From Allomyces macrogynus ATCC 38327 (lineage: Eukaryota; Blastocladiomycota; Blastocladiomycetes; Blastocladiales; Blastocladiaceae): a stretch of 64,000 nucleotides of DNA. The stretch's first letter is position 1; each line of letters starts with the position of its first letter. Location of the stretch: contig GG745355.1 in NCBI GenBank assembly GCA_000151295.1, positions 588,009 to 652,008 of the forward strand. Reading direction: 5' to 3'. Shown one piece after another: positions 32,861-45,693 of this stretch. The notes under the pieces are model-generated. The model saw nothing but the letters and a program-made list of their open reading frames with translations. It was not told where the DNA came from and searched no databases. Both the position numbers and the translations under genes were made by a program.

Positions 32861-35800
32861 TTACTGTTCGTTGGGCCCGACCGGCGCCAGCGCCAGGTCC
32901 CACATTCTCGGATCCAGAGCTCCACCGCGTCGTTTCTCGCGGCCCACCGTCGACGTCGTCGCACCATACGCGTGCCCTGGCCAAATCGCAACATGATCCG
33001 GCAACGTTGCGCGCAACCGAATCAACGAATTGCGCATCAGGTCCGGATCACCCCCGGGCAAGTCGCACCGGCCAATCGCGCCCGCGAAAACCGTATCCGA
33101 ACTGAGCAGCCGGTCGCCGTGCACGAGCACACACTGCGACCCAGGCGTGTGGCCGGGGGTGTGCACGAACCGAATCTCCGTGCGCGTGCCGAGATGCACG
33201 ACGTGGCCCTCTTCCGTCGGGACAACCACGCGGTGCGGATCGAGCGCCTTGTCCGTCATAAACCCGCGGTCGGCCGACGCCATCACCTCGTGCTCGTCCG
33301 GGTGCATGTAGATCGGCAGCGGGCGAACCGCCGGGTACGCCGAATCGCGCGCGACCGCACGGACGAGCGTCCACAATCCCGGCACACGGACGCGGTACTT
33401 GTCGAACGGGGGCGGCGGGCGACCGCCGACATGGTCGACGTGCGCGTGCCCGACAATCACGCCGGCAAGCGTCCACCCACGGCGTTTGACGTGAGCCAAG
33501 ATCGCGTCCGTGTCCCACGCCGGGTCGACGACAAATGCACTGCTGGTCGCGGAATCGACGACCATGTACATGCAATTCTGCATTTGCCGCGCGTACGCGT
33601 GCAGGACCGTACGCACGACCGCCCACCGCGGGGTCCCGCCGGGCCGGCACACGTCGCGGCCGGAAACGAGTTGCACGATCCGCGTTCCGCGGTGCGCGTC
33701 GGTGATGCCCCCAGGTCGCGCGGTCGCGGCGCGCCTGCACGCCCGCGGTCCGGGACGTGGTCGGGTCGAGGTGCGCCATACGGTCGAGGGCCGCGCGCGC
33801 CGCGCCGTACCGTTCCATGGCGAGCAACGCGTCTGCGCGCCGGAATTGCGCTTTCGCCCAGTGCGGGTGAAGCTGCACGGCGCGGTCGGCGTCGTCGAGC
33901 GCGGCGAGGTACTCGCCGATGCGGAGTGCCGCGGCACTGCGGTTGGAAAACACGTGCGCGAGTTCGCGCAGGACCGCCGGTGGAGCCGCGTCGAGCCAGG
34001 CCGAGGGGACCGTTGCGGTCGGCCACGAGGTGGTGGGCGCGAGCGCGGCGTCGTCGTCGGGCGCAAAGGGAAAGTCAGGAGCCGGCATATTGGTCGAGGA
34101 GAGGAGCGACGCTGACGACAGAGAAGTATTGCGCGAGAGCGGCCTTGACGTGGGCCCGCTCATCGACCCGCGGCTCGAGACGCCGCTGCTCGGCCCACCG
34201 CCAAACAAACTCTCGAGCCACCGGCGCACAGAATTCGAGCTGACCGACCATGTACTCGCGCTCGGCGGCAAGCCCGGCTCGCCCGACTCGACGGCCGCCG
34301 CGGCGAGCCGGTTCACGCGCCGCGCATCCACTTCGCTCGGCGTCGACGTGCCGGACCAGACCGACGACGATTCGCGGCGGCGCCAAAACGCGAGCGGCGA
34401 CAAGGACGACGGCGATTTCCGGCGCAAACTCGCGCGCGACGGGCGCTTGGTGTCGTGCAACCTGACGCCCTTGCCGTAGGTGCGCTCAAAGTAGGTCAGC
34501 GCCTTGGCGTAGACGGCGAGCGCCGCCTTGTAGTCGCCCGCGTGGAAGGCCTTGTTACCCTTGCTGCGCAATTCGGTGAGCGTCGCAATGTGCTTGGCCT
34601 GCATCGGGTCGACTGGAGAGACGAGGGCCGGTGGTGGGGTGGTCGGGGATGGTGGTGCGGGAGTGGAAGCGACCAGCGGGACCGCGCTCGGAGCGGGAGT
34701 CGCGGGCGTGGTCGGGAGCGGGTCGCACTGTGCGAGCGAATCATTGCGAATGAGCCCCGCGAGCTGGTCGCTCGACGCGCGCGGGCCAGCAAAGTCGTCA
34801 TTCGACGTGAAGACAGTCATGCGGTCGTCAATCGAGCTCGACGACGGCGCAATCGCCGTGGGTGGGAGAACCGGCGATTTCCAGCTCGGACTCGACATGA
34901 GCACGGGCGACGCCATGGCGGGCGTGACCGTTGCATTGAGTGCGGCAATCGCGACCGTGGCGAGCGCGAGCGGGTTGGTCGGGGTCGCGCTGGACGCACC
35001 GGACCGAATGCCCATTTCCGCTGCGGCTGCGGGCGTGATCAGGCCCGTCGGCGAGAGCGCCGACTCGTCAATCGTGCGGCGCGACCGAGTGCGCGTGCGC
35101 AGCCGCTTGGCGTGGTGGACGTGCGTGCCCGTGGGGCTCTTGGCGGGGATGTACATGCCGTGCGGATCAGCGGGTGATGGAGAAGTTGGAGAAGACGGTT
35201 CTTCGGGAGAGGCGGGATGGGTTGTGTTGGGCAAGGAAGGATCAGTCGAGTCTTGGATGTAGGTCGGGGTTGCGGGTCTAGTCTGTCCGCGGGCGGGCGA
35301 GTCTTGTGCGGGCAACGCCGGCTGCACGGGCATGGACAGATCGACGGATTCGGTGCGGGTCGAGTCGGACGACGACGACGAGGCCGGGAGCAGGACTGCA
35401 GGATCTGCAGCGGGACTTGGTTCGTCCTCGCGAATGGTTGCCGCGTCAACGTCGTGCGGAGCCGCGTCGTCGTGGTCCCTGTATGCAGCAGTGGTTTCCA
35501 GGGTCACGGGTTCGTCGGGAGCTGGTGGCGAGGCAAGTCGCGGCGTTGGCGGGATCGCTTCTTGCGGCTGCTCTGTGGCCGCGTCCATGACGAAGGCAAG
35601 CTTGGACGACGCGGGTCGCGGCGACGTTGGCGGGGGCGTGTCGTCGGGCATCCCGGGCGCGCCGTGGTCAAAGAGAGAGGCCGTTGCTGGGCGCGGCGAT
35701 GTTGGAGCCTCGTCGAACGTGGACAGGGATGGCGGGGCGGCCGCCAACATGGCAGGCGGCGTGGCAGCGGCGGCGGCGGCGGCGGCAAGCAGGGTTTCCG

Positions 35801-36107
35801 GGGACGCTGCAGACTTTGCGGGCAGTGCGGAGAGCGGTTGCATTGGCGGCTCGCCGTGGGTCGGCAGGGTCGACGACGAGGACAACGGCGACGTGGGCGG
35901 CGTGATGAAGCGCGCAACGCCCACAGTGCGTTTGCGGCACCGGGCGGCGCTCAAGCACCCACTGCCTGGCATGCAACGTTGAACAGGCACTTGCCGCGCC
36001 GACCCCGCACCGCGACGTGGACCGCTGCCAGGCCTCTCGCGACGCGACAGATGTTTAATCTGCCGCCAAATCAAGTTGGTCACGGCGCAACGCGCATCTC
36101 GCCCCAC
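32861..36107 (-). CDS. TPR plus metallo-beta-lactamase-fold protein (frameshifted in this assembly)
   Basis: The minus strand is open from 36107 through a 500-residue Pro/Ser/Thr-rich region into TPR units: ELRSKGNKAFHAGDYKAAL, later HVFSNRSAAALRIGEYLAAL and HWAKAQFRRADALLAMERY. Right after LDPTTSRT the frame changes at a run of five C (plus strand 33708-33712). The new frame then encodes a complete glyoxalase-II-like fold: VGHAHVDHVGG, HTPGHTPGS, SSDTVFAGAIGRCDLPGG and WPGHAYG, ending at 32861. All metal ligands of the HxHxDH...H...D...H set are present. No GT-AG pair bridges the change, so a one-base indel is likely. It may instead be two adjacent genes. The true start is uncertain; Met at 35843 is a plausible alternative. 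Confidence 0.65.
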
Positions 36108-36208
36108 CCTCCGCGCTCATCCACCGACACTCGCAACTTGCCGCACTTCACTTTTCAACCATCCGCGAGCCGTTTCCGGCGAGAGCCTACGGCCCCGCGC
36201 CCGGCATC

Positions 36209-38419
36209 ATGATTTCCAGCGACAGCACCACGATGGCCGGCCCGCTCGACGTGCAGCCCACGGCGACACCGGGGCACGGCGGAGCCATTTCGCCTCCAAA
36301 TAAATCCGCACCGTCCTTGTATGGCCCGAATCGCGACAACAACCCGCTCAGTACGCGCCATCACGCTCACACAGACTTGGCGCGCCCACCTTGATTGACC
36401 AGACGCGCCCTCTGTCGAATAGAATTCCGCTTCCCGCAAGATGCCATGCAAAGGGACTTTTACTGCAACCTGCGCCCGCCCGGCGCTCCACTGAGCCCGT
36501 GGTCCTCGACGACCAAGGACACGTTTCTCGCGCACAACCCGCTCCAGGTGCGCGAAGCACGCGGGCTCGCCAGCCAAGGTACCGCTCCTTGCGTGTGATC
36601 CACGACGCACGACCATCGACTGCCCTGACCGTGCTCATCACCCTCCACTCCAGTCCGCTCGTTCGACGGCCAATTGCACTTCAACGTCGGCCGCGACGTG
36701 CCGCTCTGCAGCACCGACGATGCGGCGAACCCCTACCTGACCGTCGCCGACCGCGACTACGTGCCGCACCCCTGGCAGGACCCTTGTGTCGCGCGCAAGG
36801 GCTTCTCGCACGAGAACAAGTACCCGCCCGTCTTCCGCGACGAATCGGCGCTCGCGGTCCCGCGCACGTCGCTGTCCGGCACGTCCTACGTACAGTGGGG
36901 ACCCGGAGCGGGCCGCCGCGGTCGGTCGGCAGAAGAGGAACGGCTGCGGCTCCGCGGTGATAACATCACCTTTGACGCGACAGTGGCAACGGCCGACGAT
37001 TGGAAAAGCGTCACGCAGCGTACGCTCGTGCCGCTGGACCCGTCCGTCGCGCGGCTGGCAAGGCGCGATGCCGAGGCGGCCGCGAGAATGGATAAGAAGC
37101 CGAGCAATGTGCTGGATCGGCCGGATGGGGAGATGGCCGATGGCAAGAGCACGAATCAGCATGGTGCGCTCGCTCAAATGACTTTTCTTCGGATGGATGG
37201 GACTTCGAACTGACGTCGAAGCTGTAGATTTCAAGTCGCCGATTCAAATCGAGCAGCCCGACCTGACGTTCAAAAAAGACTTGGAGGCGACACACCTCTC
37301 GGTTCGTACCCCACTCATTTCTAACATAACACGTCGATACTTTTCTGACCCCACGCGCCGTGATAGCTTGCCGTCTCGGACGTCTCGCCCGACTCGTTCC
37401 AGTCGCTCTACAAGTCGACCTTCCAGCGGCACACCGGCGCGAAGCGTGCCGCGCGCAAAGTCGTTGCCCCACCATGCGTTCTTCTGCAAGAAGACGCACC
37501 CTCACCCTCATCACCCACGGCCACGACCGCACAGGCCACGTTCCAGCGCCCGCCCGTCGCGCGGCACCAGCCGATCCACCAATCGATCACGACCTCGTTC
37601 GTCTTCCAGGGCCTGCCGTCCGAAAATGGTGCCGCCGAACTTCCCGGCGCGCGGCAAACGTCCGTCACGGCCACCGACTACTACCACGGCCACCGAGCGC
37701 CGGCTCCACCGCGCGCGTTCCGCACCGACAAGTCGCACGTGCTCGACCCGGCCGACGCCGACGACTCCACCGAGTCCGCGGGTCCCGAAACGGCGCGCGC
37801 GTACGTGGCCCCGCCGGATGCGACGCAGCTCGCGCCCGAATTCCGCGCCTTGCGGCGCGCGGCACGCGCACAGGTGCAGGCGCAAGCCGGCGCCCACGTT
37901 GATGTCCGGCATGATTTGCCCGACGGCGTCGGCGGCGCGATGGCCATGTCGACGACGGCCATGGAACACCATGGCGCGACTGCGCAGCGCGCCGTGCACT
38001 TACTCGCGCCCAGCACGGGCGGGTCGTCGTTGCGCGTGCGGTCCGACGCGCTCGGTCTGCAGCGTTTACCGGTCGTCCCGGATCGGTCGTACGCAACGTC
38101 GCTGCACAATACGGTCGGGTGGGGAGCCGATTCGGTCGGGCAAGTGCCGAAACTCGACAGGGTATCGGTCGCACGTGCTGCATACGTTGCTCCCGTTGCG
38201 GTGCGGGTAGCGCCAGTGCCGGCGGGCGTAGGGAACGCAGACCATTTGATGCTTGCGGATGCGGTGGACCGGTTGGCGCTCGGGCATGCGGGGGTCGATG
38301 ACGGGACAGGGGCCGGATCGTGGATGGCGACGACGCGCAGGACGTATGTCGCGCCAGCGGTCACGGTTGCGGCCGTGGCGGGTGCAGGCGAGGTGTCGGT
38401 GGGGGTCCCGCGCGGGTGA
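36209..38419 (+). CDS. Unrecognised 644-residue protein, possibly axonemal
   Basis: Five exons keep one frame: 36209-36350, 36423-36578, 36654-37163, 37228-37301, 37367-38419, with introns GTACGC, GTACCG, GTGCGC and GTTCGT at their donors. The protein is hydrophilic with no membrane segment. It is rich in Pro, Arg and Tyr, with spaced short motifs such as SLYGPNRDN, RDFYCNLRPPG, DYVPHPWQDP, SFQSLYKSTFQRHTG, TDYYHGHRAP and AFRTDKSHV. That style recalls microtubule-inner or other axonemal proteins, but I cannot match a named family. The start lies only about 100 nt from the 5' end of the divergent TPR-MBL frame. Confidence 0.6.
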
Positions 38420-38989
38420 GGTGCCGTCGGGTGGGGTAGGGTGGAGGGGATGGCGCGGGATCGGGAGCGCGGTGGTTGTTGGCGAGAGTGTCTTGGAGAC
38501 TTGAGCAATAGAAATGAACGGAGAATAGAAATGAACGGAGGACGGTTGTTCACCGTGCTTGGTCGTGGCGATGATTCTGCCGTCACCACTAGGAGCAAAA
38601 GACCAAGGACGCATCCAGGCGACGCGAAACAAAATGACACGAGAGACAACGATATATTGCTCTCACGACTCCATCTCCACCCCATAACCCCCGCCGCAAC
38701 GTACCGGACCGGCTAGTCACGGCCGACGACGGCCTGCGTCGAGGAAACCGACCTCGGAGCCAAGGGTGCCAAGGGTCGATTCGGCCGCGGTCGGCGCGTG
38801 ACGGCTTTCAGTGCGGGCGGGCCGGTTGGCCTGCTGCGCTTACTCCATCTTGACCCTAGCAGAGGCGATTAAGCAAAATCACAGGTCAGTGGAGGGCTCT
38901 GGCGAGAGAATGGGCCGGGCAACCAAGAAAGAACGTACGCAAGGTCGAGCTCGTTTTCTTGCGCGTGCTTGGCGAACAGATCGCCAAGA
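38420..38989. other. No supported gene
   Basis: 3' flank of the gene ending at 38419. Contains a short direct repeat (AGAAATGAACGGA at about 38511 and 38527). Nothing else is seen. Confidence 0.5.
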
Positions 38990-39235
38990 CACTGACCAAA
39001 GCAACTTGACCGTCACGGCGGCCGGGTCGGTAGTGCGCACAGACACAAAACAGGTCAGGTCCAGCGTAGCAATTCCCTGGGCGAAGTCGTGCAGCCCCGG
39101 CTGCAGCGTCTCGAAGAGGAACTTGCCGTGACTCTGGCCCTCGTCCGCCATCCCAAACATGATTGGCTCGTCGTTGGCCCAGCGGCGGTTCTCGAGCAAA
39201 TCGTGCGGCGACTCAGTGATCGACACGCAAACACG
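38990..39235 (-). CDS. Putative exon of an unrecognised gene
   Basis: Behind a good acceptor (minus strand ...GAAGCAG) the sequence reads VCVSITESPHDLLENRRWAN, then EPIMFGMADEGQSHGKFLFE and a LDLTCFVSVRTT segment. It looks conserved and coding. The next 90 bases in a different frame (FAKHAQENELDLAY) also look coding, so the gene probably has further exons or a frameshift. Upstream exons at 39300-39640 could not be fixed. I do not recognise the family. Confidence 0.4.
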
Positions 39236-40267
39236 CTGCTTCTTTGCATGCGTTGATCCAGTTCCGAGGAGAGAGAGGATAGTGGAGAAAGCAGTTGATC
39301 AGGACCCGTGCCGTCTCCTTGCGTTTTCCGCGGCTCAAATGTCGCTGCAGAAAAAATTGATGAAGATGGACGAGAAGATGATCGGGAGTCCATAGACGTT
39401 TTCGCTCACGCGTATCGGTCAGGATGTGATGCAGAACCAAGCTGTCAGCCGCGACTTGGTCAGGAAAGTGAGCTGACTGGCTCGATGTGTAATCGGTTGC
39501 CCAGCCCAACGAGTTCAAAGAGCGGCGCTGGTGTTGTCGCCGTTCATTGGATGCTGTCTTGTGAAGTTGTGACTGATGACTGCGAGCTGAAGCTGGCAAG
39601 AATTCAACCCCTGCAGGCATAGGATGTGCTTGCTTCGGTCGGATCATTTTTCAAGACGCGTCTCGCACCCGACATCGGCCTGCCTCGCACGCTGGCGCAT
39701 CGATCTCCTCGATGTCCAAGGGAGCTACAGAGCACGTTGCCGAGTTCATGCCCCTGGTCTGAATGCACATCTTGGAGCTGATGAAGACATGCGCAGCGAG
39801 CCGGCGGGCCGGCGGCACCGTTGGCGCGCTCTACGTGCTTAGGTTGCAAAAATGAGCGTTGCAAACATGTGTTGTTCTGGCGTGATCATGCAAGCTGGTC
39901 AACATTTTGGCCCACGGCAGCCAATTCAGCGCACGCAGCGCTGTCAACGCGGTCCACATTGCGCCAAGTCTCCGCCAGTCAGCAAGCGGCCAGCCGTCGC
40001 ATTAAAGACCGAACCCGCTGCTCTCTGGCTGTATTCGCGCACGCTCCCCGGCCCGCCACTCCTCTCATTCCTCTCTGCGCCGCCCAGCACCCACTCTACA
40101 CCACTTCCCGGACCCGCTTAACTTGATTCTGCGACGGCAACCGACACCATCCGCGCACCGTGCCGCCGCCTTCAACCTGATCCCCTGCGCGTCCTCCCCG
40201 CCCGACGCGCGACTCTTCGCACTCTTCCCGCATCCTTTCTCTCCACTCGATCCACTCGACCGTCATC
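39236..40267. other. Unresolved region and 5' flank of the ABC transporter gene
   Basis: 39236-39650 probably holds upstream exons of the minus-strand gene ending near 38990, but frames are ambiguous. 39650-40267 is intergenic; the last 150 bases are pyrimidine-rich and precede the ATG at 40268. Confidence 0.4.
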
Positions 40268-43200
40268 ATGCCAAACGAAGCGACCGCCGTCGATATCGAC
40301 GGAGGTGGTGGTAGTGGCGGCGGAGATGCCGCTCCTGTCGATGATCACCCTGCAGACACCAAGACGGCCGCGACGAAATCTGCGCCCGAGTCGATTCCGC
40401 TCTCGGACATGCCCGACGCCAAGCCGCCGGCGACGCTCGCGAAAAGGGTGCCCTACCGCGCGCTCTTCCGGTTTGCGACCAAAAAGGACATTTTTTGCAT
40501 GGCGGTCGGCACAGCGGGCGCCGTCCTCAATGGCGCGTGCTTGCCAATTTTCAACGTGATCATGTATGGCAATCTCCTTGGCGATTTCTCTCGATTTTTC
40601 CCTCCCTTCTCTCCTCCTGCATCGGCACTCGGCCCCCTCGTTGCCACTCACGCGCCCCGTCGCGTCGGTGGTCGACTCTTGCATTCGAGGATCGGAGCCG
40701 GGACTGACCGACGGTTGTACCTCCCGACTTGCAGGGGCGACACGATCACCATGTTCACGGACCACGACCGCGTGATTGCGCTCTCCAAGATCTACCCCGG
40801 GCGGTACCCACCGGCCGTCATGCAAGTGCTCAACGACGCGTTCTGGAACGAAATTGTCGGCCAGATTTGGTGGATTCTCGGGCTCGCCATAGTCACGTTC
40901 ATTGTCTCGTTCCTGCAGCTCGGCATGTGGCAGACAGCCGGCGAGGCGCAGGCGTTCCGCATCAAGCAAGAGTACTTTAAGGCCCTGCTTCGCCAGGAGG
41001 TCGCGTATTTTGGTGCGTTTGGCCTTTTGAATAGCTATCACGGTTCTGTCCGACTTCTCACCCCGTTCGCTTTCCGCTCGTGGAACCCGTAGACAATCAG
41101 AAGCGCGGGGAGCTCACAAGCCGGATCACGGCCGACGTCGAGCAGGTGCAGGACGGGATTGCCGACAAGGTCGGGCACACGATTCAATACGTCTCGACGT
41201 TCTTCATCTCGTTTATCGTCGCGTTTGTGAAAAAGTACGCGGGTGCGGCGTTGGTTCGTATCGTGCCGCGAAGGGCGTTTCTCACCTCTCCCTCCACTCG
41301 TCGCAACTAGTGCCTACCTGACGGGCATCCTGTGCTGCTGCATTCCGTTCCTGATTGGCGCGTCCGGGTTTACGGGCCGCATGACCATGAAGGCCGTGCG
41401 CGAGGCGCTCGTCAGCTACGGCCGTGCCGGCGCAATTGCCGAGGAAGTGTTTACGGGCCTGCGCACCGTCATTTCTTTTGGCGCCGAGAATCGCGAGGCC
41501 GGCCGGTATGAGCAGCAGCTCGAGCACGTGCGCCAGCAGGAAAGTAGGCGCGGCTATGTCGCCGGCATCGGTGCGTTGTAATCATGTTCTCCCCGCACGG
41601 GCGTGCTCCAAGTTTGCTGATGGTTCCCCGACCCGACTCTAGGCATCGGTTTGATCTTCTTTGTCCTCTTCTCGTCCTACTCGGTCGGGTTCTTTGTCGG
41701 GTCGCTCAAGATCGCCGACGGGTCGATTCAAATCGGCGTCTTGATCACCGTCTTCCTCAACTACCTGATCGGGTCCTTCTCGCTCGGCAACGCGGCACCC
41801 TACATTTCGTCGTTTGCCTCGGCGCAGTCGTCAGCCTTCTCGATTTTTCAAGTGATCGACCGCGCGTCGCTCGTGAACCCGTTTGACGAGGGCGGACTCA
41901 AGCCCGAGACCCTCAAGGGTCGCATTGAGTTCCGCGATATCGATTTCGCCTACCCGACACGGCTCGACGTGCCGATCTTGAAAAAGTTCAACTTGACGAT
42001 TGAGCCGGGCATGACGGTCGCGCTCGTTGGGCAGAGTGGGTCCGGCAAGTCGACGTGTGTGGGCCTGGTACGGTTTCTTGTGAGCGCGCTGCGGACGTGG
42101 CCCTGAAAACTGACGGTGGACATGGTTGCGACAGCTTCAACGGTTCTACCTGCCGCTCTCGGGCAGCGTGCTTCTCGACGGTGTGCCGATTGAGCAGCTT
42201 AACGTGCACTGGCTGCGCTCCAAGATTGGCGTCGTGGGCCAAGTACGTTGCCGCCTCTCCCACCGCCTTCGCGCATTTGATCTGACACGCGCGCGACGGC
42301 TTGTGATAGGAACCCGTTCTGTTCCGCGGGACTCTGCGCGAGAACATTGCGTGGGGCGCGCTCGGTGAAGTCACGGACGACCAGATATGGCACGCATTGC
42401 GGCAATCGAACGCGGCGGCGTTTGTCTCGGATTTGCCGGACCGCTTGGATACCGTGATCAGTGAGGGCGGCGTCTCGTTGAGTGGCGGGCAGAAGCAGCG
42501 AATTGCGATTGGTACGTCGGTTCGGGATCTTGAACTCCTTGGTACTGGATGGAGACTGACGCGACCGATTGGTTCCGATATGTAGCGCGTGCTCTGATTC
42601 GCGACCCCAAGATCGTGCTCCTCGACGAGGCCACGTCGGCGCTCGACACGCAGTCGGAGGCGGTCGTGCAGGCGGCGCTCGACGCGGCGGCCGAGGGCCG
42701 CACGGCGATTGTGATTGCTCATCGGTATGCCGACTCGGTTGTTGTGCGAGGTGACCGTCTACTCCACCGAGCTGACCTTCGATCCCACCGCGAAACTAGT
42801 TTGTCGACGGTCAAGAACGCCGATTTGATTGTGGCCATGCGCAAGGGCGTCGTGATCGAGGCCGGCACGCACCAGCAGCTCATTGAGAAGCAGGGCTTTT
42901 ACGTACGCCTTCCCCTTTACGCGCCCGCTCGTCGCGCTCGTCGGGCTCGTCGACGGTGGACAGAACGCTGACCAGACCCGCCGCACCTGCAGTGGTCTCT
43001 CGTCAAGGACCAGCAGGTCTCGTCCGGGCAAGACGACGAGGACGATGATCAAGTCGCCGATGCGGGCGAGGAAAGCGAGATCGAGACCGGTGCCGGCGCC
43101 CCGCTCATCCGTGCCAAATCGAACGCATCGCACGCGCCCTCGGTCGACCCGTCGACCGTCGTGTCCAAGGGCGGGCGCGAGGCCAAGGCCGGCGGCGAGC

Positions 43201-45225
43201 TCGTGACGATCGAGGATGAGGTACCCGACGAGAAATCGCCGTTTATGCGCGCGATGCGGCTCAACCTCGACCAATGGTACTGGACGTTCCCGGGCATGCT
43301 CTTTGCCCTGTGCGCGGGCGCGATCACGCCAATCTACGCGCTCGTCTACGCGTCGGCGATCACGGATTTCGGGCTCAACTACAACCACCCCGACAAGGTG
43401 CGCGAGCTCGGCCAGTCGTGGGCGCTCGTGTTTCTCGGAATCGCGTTTGGTGCCGGGATTGCGAATTACTTGCAAATTCTGTGCTTCACTGTCTCGGGCG
43501 AGGCCGCCGTCAAGAAGGTGCGCAGCGCCGCGTTCCGGTCGCTGTTGCGGCAAGAGCAAGGATTCTTTGATCGCAAGGAGAACTCGATTGGTGCGCTCGC
43601 GGGCAAGTTGGCCGTCGAGTCGGCGCTGATTCGCAAGCTCGTCGGCGATGTCCTTGGAACGCTGGTCCAGGTGACCTGCTCGCTGCTCGTCGGGTGCGGC
43701 CTCGCGATTTACTATGGTTGGAAGCTCGCCTTGGTGACTTTGGTCCGTTTGTATTTTGCTCTCAGAATGCTTTTTGGCACTCGGGATATGCGCCGGCACG
43801 CGCTGACGTCTCTCGTTCCCATCTGCAGGCAGGCGCGCCCATTGTCATGTTGGCTGGCATGTACCAGTCGCGCGCGACCCGGGGGCTCAACAACAGTGAA
43901 GGCGACCGAGCGTCGACCTCGCTCAGTTCCGAAATTGTGTCGAACGTGCGCACGGTCGCGTCGTTGTGTCTCGAGAAGCTGTTCATTGGCAAGTACGCCG
44001 AACTGCTCGGCGAACACCGCAAGAAGCAGCATCATGCAGTCCTGCTCGGGTCGCTGGCATTTGGGGCCAGTGGCGGCGCGACCATGTTCCTCTACATTGC
44101 GTGCTTCCTGTACGCGTGCCAACTGATCATGAACGAGGGCTACATGTTCCAGGACCTGGTACGTTTGATTGTTGCACCGGCTCGGTCACTCTGTCGCGAG
44201 CATTCTCCTGACGCTGCCCTTCCGTCTCTCCACCCGACAGTTCAAGGTCGTGACGACCATCATGTTTTCGGCGTCGCTGGCCGGCCGCATTTCGCAGTCG
44301 CTTCCCGACTACTCCAAGGCGCGGCACGCGGCAATCGAGCTGTTTCGCATCATCGACCGGCAATCGGCCATCGACATTGAAAAGCCCGGCACCGACCTGC
44401 CGGACTGCAAGGGCATGATCACGTTCGAAAACGTGCACTTCAAGTACCCGTCGCGGCCCAAGGTGCGCGTGCACCGCGGGCTCACGTTTGCGATCCCGGC
44501 GGGCGCGAAAGTGGCCCTGGTCGGGTCGTCCGGGTGCGGCAAGTCGACGTGCATTCAGCAGCTCGAGCGGTTCTACGACCCGCTGCGCGGGTCGATTACG
44601 CTCGATGGTCAAGATATCACGGCGCTGAGTCTGTCGTCGCTGCGCAAGCACGTGGCGCTCGTGGGGCAGGAGCCGTGGTTGAACGATACGACGATTCGCG
44701 AGGCGATTCGGTACGGCGCGGTCGACCCGGCGACGGCCACGGACGAGGACGTCTACGCGGCTGCACGGCAGGCGGATGTGCACGAGTTTATCATGACGCT
44801 GCCGCGCGGGTACGACACGGCGGTGGGTGAGAAGGGCCGGATGTTGTCGGGCGGGCAGAAGCAACGCGTTGCGATCGGTACGGTTTCCCACTGCTTTTGA
44901 TTTCCATTTGCTCAACAACTCAAGCTGGTCCTGTCTCATTTACATAGCTCGCGCGCTGATGCGCAAGCCCAAGGTGCTCTTGCTCGACGAGGCCACGTCG
45001 GCGCTCGACGCCGAGTCCGAAGTCGCCGTGCAGCGCGCGCTTGACGCCGCGTCCAAGGGCCGCACGACTATCGCGATTGCGCACCGGCTCTCGACCGTGG
45101 CCAACTCGGACATCATCTTTGTCTTGCACCACGGCAAGGTCGTTGAGCAGGGCACGCACAAGGACCTGATTACCAAGCGCGGGTTCTACTTCAAACTCGT
45201 CGAGGCGCAGATGGACATGCACTGA
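40268..45225 (+). CDS. Full-length ABCB (P-glycoprotein-type) ABC transporter
   Basis: Twelve exons in consistent phase give about 1,377 residues: 40268-41012, 41093-41249, 41311-41570, 41643-42067, 42135-42242, 42310-42511, 42586-42724, 42800-42902, 42993-43742, 43829-44158, 44241-44877, 44948-45225. The order is TMD1-NBD1-linker-TMD2-NBD2. NBD1 has Walker [10 protein letters not shown], signature [11 protein letters not shown] and Walker [16 protein letters not shown]2 has [20 protein letters not shown] and [12 protein letters not shown]. The linker is acidic. Such pumps export lipophilic compounds, peptides or lipids across the plasma or vacuolar membrane. The first exon is longer than usual by about 55 residues (40565-40734) and may hide an intron of a length divisible by three. 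Confidence 0.92.
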
Positions 45226-45323
45226 GTTGGGTGGAGTCGACTGTTTTGATGGTTACATTCCCGCGCGGTTCCCCTTTGCGAGGGCGGACACGCGTTTCCG
45301 CTATTTCGTTTCGTTGGGGGCCT

Positions 45324-45345
45324 GGGGGGGGGGGGGGGGGGGGGG
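45324..45345 (+). repeat. Poly-G tract (22 G)
   Basis: An uninterrupted run of 22 G in the 3' flank of the ABC transporter gene, just after GGGGGCCT. Length in the assembly may not be exact. Confidence 0.85.
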
Positions 45346-45693
45346 TTGGGCTGTGAATGTGTGCGTGCTTCTTGTCGACTAGATTGCGAGTAAATCCATA
45401 GACCAGTTCGTTGCACGCCTTCTCCACCAGTTTCTGGCGTCGTTATTGGCCTTGCTTGAGCGCGATGGCTCCTGTTTGTCGGTTGTTAGGGTGACAAGGA
45501 GGCCTCCTCGATGTGCGCCGGACAAGATTTCCTCCCAGATTTTCGTACATGGAGCGATATCAACCAACAACTGATGGCGTGTTTCGCTCAGCGCGCCACC
45601 GCTGTCGGCCGCGGGAACCGTCAACACGCGCGGGCCGCGCGCGCTCGCCGACGCTCGTTGTGCCGACGCTTCACGTTCACCAATACGGCTGGT

